Shown here in pieces: positions 5,390-10,221 of a stretch of 10,221 bases of DNA. Under the pieces are notes generated by a model. That model searched no databases. It saw nothing but the letters and a program-made list of their open reading frames with translations, and was not told where the DNA came from. The stretch comes from an uncultured Clostridia bacterium (lineage in GTDB: Bacteria; Bacillota; Clostridia; TANB77; CAG-508), in NCBI GenBank assembly GCA_934155625.1, contig CAKPHD010000044.1, positions 1-10,221 of the forward strand, in the 5' to 3' direction. Position 1 is the stretch's first letter. The number at the start of each line of letters is the position of its first letter. The position numbers and the translations under genes are program-made.

Positions 5390-5949
5390 GTATTGAAAAA
5401 TATATTCTTAAACATCAATTTAGAATAATCAGAAATATCATCTAAAGATAAATCAGTACCATTAAAATACTTTAAAACTTGATAAATAATACCATCAGTA
5501 AAAAAAGAAACATTAAATTTTAATTCTTTTTCAGGCAATTTTGTATTAAAAGAAGTTAAACAGGTATATAATTTGTCATATATAAGATTATTTAATTTTA
5601 CAAGAAAAGTTCGAGGAGCCTCAGAAGATAAAAATAGACGATAAGTTTTTTCGTTTTTCTTTAGATAAGCAATAATTTTATCAAAATAAGTAAAAATATC
5701 ATCTAAAGAGTTTAAAAGTTTATTATCTTCAACAAGAGTTTGGATAATCTCAGATTCAAATTCTTCTGCAATATCATATATACTGTCATAGTGATTATAA
5801 AAAGTACCTCTATTAATATCAGCTCTTCGTACAAGTTCGCTAACAGTAATATTATCTAAGCCATCTTTTTCTTTTATTAATTGAGCAAAAGTAGTTCGTA
5901 TAAGCTTTTTAGTTTTTTCAGAAGAATGATTTAAATTTTTAACTTTCAT
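5380..5949 (-). CDS. TetR/AcrR-family transcriptional repressor
   Basis: 189-aa protein. Start chosen at 5949 because GGAGGT (5955-5960 on the plus strand as ACCTCC) lies 5 nt upstream; the earlier in-frame ATG at 5976 has no such site. The N-terminal domain is a TetR helix-turn-helix: KTKKLIRTTFAQLI (12-25), ITVSELVRRADINRGTFYNH (34-53), then YDSIYDIAEEFE. The C-terminal ligand/dimer domain (about 75-189, with YLKKNEKTYRLFLS) resembles the TetR_C_8 group. It is divergent from the ABC transporter operon with overlapping promoters, the classic arrangement for a local repressor that also controls itself. The inducing ligand is unknown. Confidence 0.9.
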   Translation of the reverse strand: MKVKNLNHSSEKTKKLIRTTFAQLIKEKDGLDNITVSELVRRADINRGTFYNHYDSIYDIAEEFESEIIQTLVEDNKLLNSLDDIFTYFDKIIAYLKKNEKTYRLFLSSEAPRTFLVKLNNLIYDKLYTCLTSFNTKLPEKELKFNVSFFTDGIIYQVLKYFNGTDLSLDDISDYSKLMFKNIFFNTKG

Positions 5950-5964
5950 GTGTAACCTCCAATC

Positions 5965-5999
5965 AAATATCAACAATTTTTTAAATAGTGTTGATATTT
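5965..5999 (-). promoter_or_regulatory. Inverted repeat in the tetR leader, candidate TetR operator
   Basis: AAATATCAACA (5965-5975) and TGTTGATATTT (5989-5999) are a perfect 11-bp inverted repeat with a 13-base spacer that itself contains ATTT/AAAT. It lies between the predicted tetR promoter and its ribosome binding site (5955-5960). The half-site recurs at 6065-6075 with one mismatch. It may be a repressor site or, as RNA, a hairpin just before the tetR ribosome binding site. Confidence 0.6.
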
Positions 6000-6022
6000 A
6001 GATATTTATTCAAAAATTGTTC

Positions 6023-6051
6023 TTCACAAATTAATTTAAAGAGATTATAAT
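6023..6051 (+). promoter_or_regulatory. Promoter of the ABC transporter operon
   Basis: TTCACA (6023-6028, five of six consensus bases), a 17-base spacer and a perfect TATAAT (6046-6051). Transcription would start near 6058, just upstream of the candidate operator at 6065-6084. Confidence 0.75.
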
Positions 6052-6073
6052 ATAAAAGAAAAACAAATGTCAA
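6044..6073 (-). promoter_or_regulatory. Promoter of tetR, overlapping the ABC promoter
   Basis: On the minus strand, TTGACA (6073-6068) and TATAAT (6049-6044) are both perfect and separated by 18 bases. The two opposing -10 boxes share the palindrome ATTATAAT at 6044-6051, so RNA polymerase probably cannot occupy both promoters at once. Confidence 0.7.
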
Positions 6074-6084
6074 CACTGTATACA
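6065..6084 (+). promoter_or_regulatory. Candidate second TetR operator
   Basis: AAATGTCAACA (6065-6075) matches the half-site AAATATCAACA of the 5965-5999 repeat at 10 of 11 bases. It is also part of an imperfect palindrome TGTCAACACTGTATACA (6068-6084). It covers the tetR -35 box and lies just downstream of the ABC transcription start, so a single bound repressor could silence both genes. Confidence 0.5.
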
Positions 6085-6113
6085 AATAAACAATGTAAAA
6101 AGGAGCGAGAAAA

Positions 6114-6815
6114 ATGTCATATATTAAATTTGAAAATATAGTTAGAGAATATAAAACAGGAGATGTAACAATAAGAGCACTTGACAACACAAATTTTGAA
6201 ATAGAAAAAGGTGAACTAGTAATTATAGTAGGACCAAGTGGAGCAGGAAAAACAACAACTTTAAACATTTTAGGTGGGATGGATTCACCAACCAAAGGAA
6301 GAGTAATAATTGATGGTAAAGATATAAGTAATTGTAATAGAAAGCAACTAACAGAGTATCGAAGAAATGATATAGGATTTGTATTCCAATTTTATAATTT
6401 GGTACAAAACTTAACAGCATTAGAAAATGTAGAACTAGCAACAGAAATTAGCAAAAAGCCATTAGATCCGAGAACTGTATTAAAAGGAGTAGGGTTAGAA
6501 AGAAGAATGTTAAACTTCCCTGCACAATTATCAGGTGGAGAGCAACAAAGAGTTGCAATAGCAAGAGCAGTAGCTAAAAATCCTAAAATATTACTTTGTG
6601 ATGAGCCAACAGGGGCACTAGATTATAAAACAGGAAAGCAAATTTTAAAATTATTGCAAGATACTTGTAGAGAGAATAATATGACAGTAATAATAGTAAC
6701 ACACAATGCTGCATTAGCACCAATGGCAGATAAAGTAATTCACTTTAAAAATGGTACAGCAGAAAGTGTCGAAATAAATGCTAATCCTTTGCCAGTTGAG
6801 CAAATTGAATGGTAG
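6114..6815 (+). CDS. ABC transporter ATP-binding protein (MacB/LolD/FtsE-type)
   Basis: 233-aa cytoplasmic ATPase that energises the permease encoded next door. AGGAG at 6101-6105 sets the start. All nucleotide-binding motifs are intact: Walker A GPSGAGKT (40-47), Q-loop Q92 in FVFQFYNL, signature LSGGEQ (139-144), Walker B ILLCDEPTG with catalytic E164, D-loop ALD (168-170) and switch H197 in VTHN. The GGMDSPTKG segment after Walker A and LQDTCRENNMTVIIVTHN are typical of the subfamily that partners with FtsX/MacB-type permeases. Such systems act as mechanotransmitters or exporters of peptides, lipids or drugs rather than importers. The stop is nearly fused to the permease start, so the two are co-translated. 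Confidence 0.93.
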   Translation: MSYIKFENIVREYKTGDVTIRALDNTNFEIEKGELVIIVGPSGAGKTTTLNILGGMDSPTKGRVIIDGKDISNCNRKQLTEYRRNDIGFVFQFYNLVQNLTALENVELATEISKKPLDPRTVLKGVGLERRMLNFPAQLSGGEQQRVAIARAVAKNPKILLCDEPTGALDYKTGKQILKLLQDTCRENNMTVIIVTHNAALAPMADKVIHFKNGTAESVEINANPLPVEQIEW

Positions 6816-6824
6816 GTGATGAAA

Positions 6825-9800
6825 ATGCATAAAAGAAAATTATGGAAAAGTATAAGAAAATCAATTACACATTCAATGGGAAGATTTATATCAATAATGT
6901 TGTTGATGGCCTTAGGTTCATTTGCATTAGTTGGTCTAACAGTTACAGGGCCAGACATGAGAGCCACAGGAACAACATATTTTAATGAATTAAATTCAGC
7001 AGACTTAACTATTTTAAGTGATTATGGAATTGACGAAAGCGAAAGAAATTCAATAGAAAAGGCCTCTGGAATAAGGCAAGTAGAATATTTATATTTAAAA
7101 GATGTTGTAATAAAAGATACAGATACAAGTGTAAGAATATTATCAAAACCATCAGAAATATCTACATATAGATTAGATGAAGGAAGTTTGCCAGAGCAAG
7201 ATGACGAAATTGCAATTGATAGAACATATCAAGATAAATATAAAATAGGAGATACAATTTCATTTACAGAAAAGGCTGATACAGAAGGGAATCAAACACT
7301 AAAAAGACATGAATATAAAATAACAGGTTTTATATCTTCAAGTGAAATTATATCAGAAATAAATATGGGTCAAACCACAGCAGGAACAGGAGAATTAAAA
7401 GGATATGCAGTTGTAAATAGTGAGAACTTTGACTCAAGTGTATATATGATGGCAAAACTAACATTTACTGATACAGAAAATATTGATCCATATTCAGATG
7501 AATATAATGACAAAATTCAAGAACACAAAGAAGAATTAACAAAATTATTAGATGAGCAACAAAACAATAGATTTTCTGCTATAAAATCAGAATATCAAGA
7601 AAAAATTGATGATGGACAAAAAGAACTTGATGAAGGTAAAAAAGAGCTAGAAGATGCCAGAACAGAATTAAATGATGCGAATACAAAAATAGAAGAAGCA
7701 AAACAGGAAATTGCAAATAATGAACAAAAATTACAAGATGCTCAAAAACAAATAAGTGATGCAGAAAAAGAAATTACATCAAATGAGAAATTGTTAAAAC
7801 AAAAGCAAAGTGAATATAATTCGGCACAAAAACAATATAATAGCAAAAAAGCGGAATATACACAAGGAAACAAAGAACTAGAAAGCAAAAAAACAGAATA
7901 TAATGCAGGAAATACCAAAATAAATAGTACCCAACAGGATTTGGAAAATAAGAAACAACAGTTAGAATCAGCGAAAGCACAATATGAAGCAGGATTGCCA
8001 TATACTCAACAAGAATATGAAGTGTTTATGAATACAACATATAATCCAGGAATGGCACAAATAAATTCAGCACAAGCACAACTAGATGCTAAAAAACAAG
8101 AATTGCAAACAGTACAAACGCAAATAAGCGAAGCAGAACAACAATTAGCGAATGCTAAAACACAATTAGATTCAGCTCAATCACAGTTAACAAGTGCAAA
8201 GGCGCAAATAGACAGTGGAAATAAGCAATTAAAAACAGGAAAAGTAAATTTAGCAAATGCTAAAAAAGAATATAATAGTGGAAAGAATACATTAGCAAAT
8301 GCAAAAACAGAATTAGCAGAAAAAGAAAATGAATATAATGAAAAATTACAAGAATTTAATGAAAAAGAACCAGATGCACAAAAAGAAATAGATGAAAATG
8401 AAGAAAAACTAAATGATGCAAAAGAAAAACTAGAAAAATTAGATGCACCAACATATTCAATAGACAACAGAAGAGAAATACCAGGAGGAGATGGATATTC
8501 AGTATATGAAACAGTATCAGAAATAGTAGATTCACTAGCAAAAGTATTTCCAGTATTCTTATATTTTGTAGCAGCATTAGTAACATTTACAACAATGACA
8601 CGTTTTGTAAGTGAAGAAAGAATAAATAATGGAACATTAAAATCATTAGGATATCAAGATAAAGACGTAATCCAAAAATTTGTTGTGTATGGATTTATTG
8701 CAGGAATGACAGGAACAGTATTAGGAATAGTACTTGGTCACACATTGTTGCCACATATAGTTTACAATGCATATAAACATGGATTTATATTACCACCAAT
8801 AGAATTACATTTCTATATAGGAACAACTATTTTAGCAGTAATATTATCACTTATAAGCAGTGTGCTACCAGCATATGCAGTAGCAAAAGGAGATTTACAA
8901 GAAACAACAGCAAGCTTATTACAACCTAAAGCTCCAAAAGCAGGTTCAAAAATACTATTAGAAAGAATTACACCAATCTGGAAGAGAATGAAATTTACAC
9001 AAAAAGTAACTGCACGAAATATATTTAGATATAAAAACAGAATGTTTATGACAATCTTTGGAGTTGCAGGTGCAGCATCAATCTTATTTGCAGGATTTAG
9101 TGTAAAAGGTTCAATTTCTAAAATAAACGAAAAACAATTTGAGAACATAATAAAATATGATATGATAGTTGCTCAAAATGATGACCTAGATGAGGAAGCA
9201 AAAACAGAATTCAACAATTTACTTAATTCGGAAGAAATAAAAAGTTATTCATCAGTTTATTATGAAGAAGTAACAAAAGTCGCTGGAAAAAATAATGACA
9301 CACAAAGTATAAAATTAATTATTCCAGAAAATGATGATGATTTTAACCAATATATTTCACTTGCAGATAGAAAATCACAAGAGAAAATAGAGTTACAAGA
9401 TGATGGAATAGTAATTTCAGAAAGACTTGCAAAACTGCTAAAAGTTTCTAAAGGTGATGAAATTACATTTACAGATAGTAGCAATAAAGAAAGAACAGCA
9501 AAAGTATCAGGAATATGTGAAATGTATGCAGGACATTTTATATTTATGAACACAACAGAATATAAAAATATTTATCAAAAAGATTGTGAATCAAATGCAA
9601 AATTGTTATTACTAAAAGATTCAAGTACAGAAAATACTAATAACCAAGCAACTAAATTTATGGAATTATCAGCAGTTAAAGGAATTGTGCAAAACACAAC
9701 ATTATATAATCAAATAAATACAATAGTAAATTCGCTTAACCAAATAATGATTGTATTAATTATAGTTGCGTCAATGCTTGCAGTAGTAATTTTATATAAT

Positions 9801-10136
9801 CTTACAAATATAAATGTAGCAGAAAGAATTAGAGAATTGTGTACAATAAAAGTATTAGGATTTTATGACAATGAAGTTACAATGTACATTTATAAAGAAA
9901 CAATTTTCTTATCTATAATTGGTGTAATTGTAGGTTGGATAATTGGAATATTACTTCATACTTATATATTGGTTGCAGTTCCACCAGCAGAAGTTATGTT
10001 TGATCCTAAAGTTACTATTAGCTCATATATTGTTCCAGCTGTTGTAATTGCTTTTGTAACTTTTGTATTGAAATACTATGTAAATAATAGATTGAAAGTG
10101 GTTGATATGCTTGAGGCATTGAAATCTGTTGATTAG
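6825..10136 (+). CDS. Large FtsX-family ABC permease with extracellular coiled-coil stalk
   Basis: About 1,103 aa. Start is uncertain: ATG 6825 has AGGTG (6814-6818) at good spacing, while in-frame ATG 6819 and GTG 6816 are possible. Membrane segments predicted by eye: about 20-42; 574-596, 618-645 and 662-685 (first FtsX domain); 739-761; 969-995, 1022-1055 and 1066-1086 (second FtsX domain). The outside portion after the first segment starts with a MacB-like domain (about 45-235). This is followed by about 300 residues of Ala/Glu/Lys/Gln-rich heptads (about 240-540), interrupted near 390-412 by GLPYTQQEYEVFMNTTYNPG. That shape suggests an antiparallel coiled-coil hairpin. A second extracellular domain spans about 762-968. 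The 8-segment, two-FtsX-domain plan means it probably works with the adjacent ATPase. Substrate is unknown; no terminator is seen downstream. Confidence 0.88.
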   Translation: MHKRKLWKSIRKSITHSMGRFISIMLLMALGSFALVGLTVTGPDMRATGTTYFNELNSADLTILSDYGIDESERNSIEKASGIRQVEYLYLKDVVIKDTDTSVRILSKPSEISTYRLDEGSLPEQDDEIAIDRTYQDKYKIGDTISFTEKADTEGNQTLKRHEYKITGFISSSEIISEINMGQTTAGTGELKGYAVVNSENFDSSVYMMAKLTFTDTENIDPYSDEYNDKIQEHKEELTKLLDEQQNNRFSAIKSEYQEKIDDGQKELDEGKKELEDARTELNDANTKIEEAKQEIANNEQKLQDAQKQISDAEKEITSNEKLLKQKQSEYNSAQKQYNSKKAEYTQGNKELESKKTEYNAGNTKINSTQQDLENKKQQLESAKAQYEAGLPYTQQEYEVFMNTTYNPGMAQINSAQAQLDAKKQELQTVQTQISEAEQQLANAKTQLDSAQSQLTSAKAQIDSGNKQLKTGKVNLANAKKEYNSGKNTLANAKTELAEKENEYNEKLQEFNEKEPDAQKEIDENEEKLNDAKEKLEKLDAPTYSIDNRREIPGGDGYSVYETVSEIVDSLAKVFPVFLYFVAALVTFTTMTRFVSEERINNGTLKSLGYQDKDVIQKFVVYGFIAGMTGTVLGIVLGHTLLPHIVYNAYKHGFILPPIELHFYIGTTILAVILSLISSVLPAYAVAKGDLQETTASLLQPKAPKAGSKILLERITPIWKRMKFTQKVTARNIFRYKNRMFMTIFGVAGAASILFAGFSVKGSISKINEKQFENIIKYDMIVAQNDDLDEEAKTEFNNLLNSEEIKSYSSVYYEEVTKVAGKNNDTQSIKLIIPENDDDFNQYISLADRKSQEKIELQDDGIVISERLAKLLKVSKGDEITFTDSSNKERTAKVSGICEMYAGHFIFMNTTEYKNIYQKDCESNAKLLLLKDSSTENTNNQATKFMELSAVKGIVQNTTLYNQINTIVNSLNQIMIVLIIVASMLAVVILYNLTNINVAERIRELCTIKVLGFYDNEVTMYIYKETIFLSIIGVIVGWIIGILLHTYILVAVPPAEVMFDPKVTISSYIVPAVVIAFVTFVLKYYVNNRLKVVDMLEALKSVD

Positions 10137-10203
10137 AAAAGTTTAAAAATATAGGTTTACAATAGATATGTCACAGTAAAATATAAAAAAGGAAATACCG
10201 ATG

Positions 10204-10212
10204 TGATATAAT
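10204..10212 (+). promoter_or_regulatory. Possible extended -10 promoter for a gene beyond the right edge
   Basis: TGATATAAT is a TG-extended consensus -10. No good -35 box lies 17 bases upstream, but extended -10 promoters can do without. No gene or terminator is visible between 10137 and the end of the window. Confidence 0.4.
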
Positions 10213-10221
10213 GTTTTTAAC

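Noticed and set aside
5950..5976. Nine-codon N-terminal extension of the TetR protein starting at 5976
   Set aside because: It would place the GGAGGT ribosome binding site inside the coding region, and the ATG at 5949 has ideal spacing to it.
7545..8440. Gene fusion with an SMC-like or phage tail-fibre fragment
   Set aside because: The frame is uninterrupted, base composition is even, and permeases of this type are known to carry such insertions. There is no sign of a junction.
8177..8586. Minus-strand open frames inside the permease coiled-coil region
   Set aside because: They are antisense shadows of A-rich repetitive codons, giving Phe/Ser- or Leu-rich nonsense with no ribosome binding site.

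Overview
The window is strongly A+T-rich DNA with purine-rich coding strands, dense AGGAGG-type ribosome binding sites, short intergenic gaps and U-tailed hairpin terminators. Together with the gene families present (DUF1836 regulator, phage-type amidase with a clostridial SH3-like tail, giant FtsX-type permease) this points to a low-GC Firmicute, most likely an uncultured gut Clostridium-like bacterium. This is chromosomal-looking sequence. No transposase, CRISPR array, tRNA or rRNA was seen.

Layout. 1-282: the 3' end of a short-chain dehydrogenase and its terminator. 318-933: an Fe/Mn superoxide dismutase with an atypical active-site second shell, ending in its own terminator. 973-3609: a metal-efflux operon. 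It has a promoter, a textbook ArsR/SmtB operator, an ArsR-family regulator with an alpha5 zinc site, an unusual GC-richer repeat element, and a P1B-type Zn/Cd ATPase. 3625-4209: a single-gene unit encoding a DUF1836 MerR-like regulator. 4210-4507 has no protein gene but holds a strongly foldable stretch of about 190 nt closed by a long helix, a candidate structured RNA. 4508-5388: a tiny acidic ORF overlapping a phage-type N-acetylmuramoyl-L-alanine amidase, ending in a terminator shared with the convergent tetR. 5380-10136: a divergent TetR-regulated locus with overlapping promoters, an ABC ATPase and a very large permease with a roughly 300-residue extracellular coiled coil. 10137-10221 holds only a possible promoter for a gene beyond the right edge.

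How parts work together. The ArsR-type repressor probably senses zinc (possibly cobalt or nickel) and releases the operator at 1013-1034, turning on itself and the exporter. The TetR protein probably binds repeats in the 5950-6113 gap and controls both itself and the ABC transporter. The transporter substrate cannot be read from sequence. The most open questions are the 4247-4436 RNA candidate, the 1436-1497 repeat, and the coiled-coil stalk of the permease.
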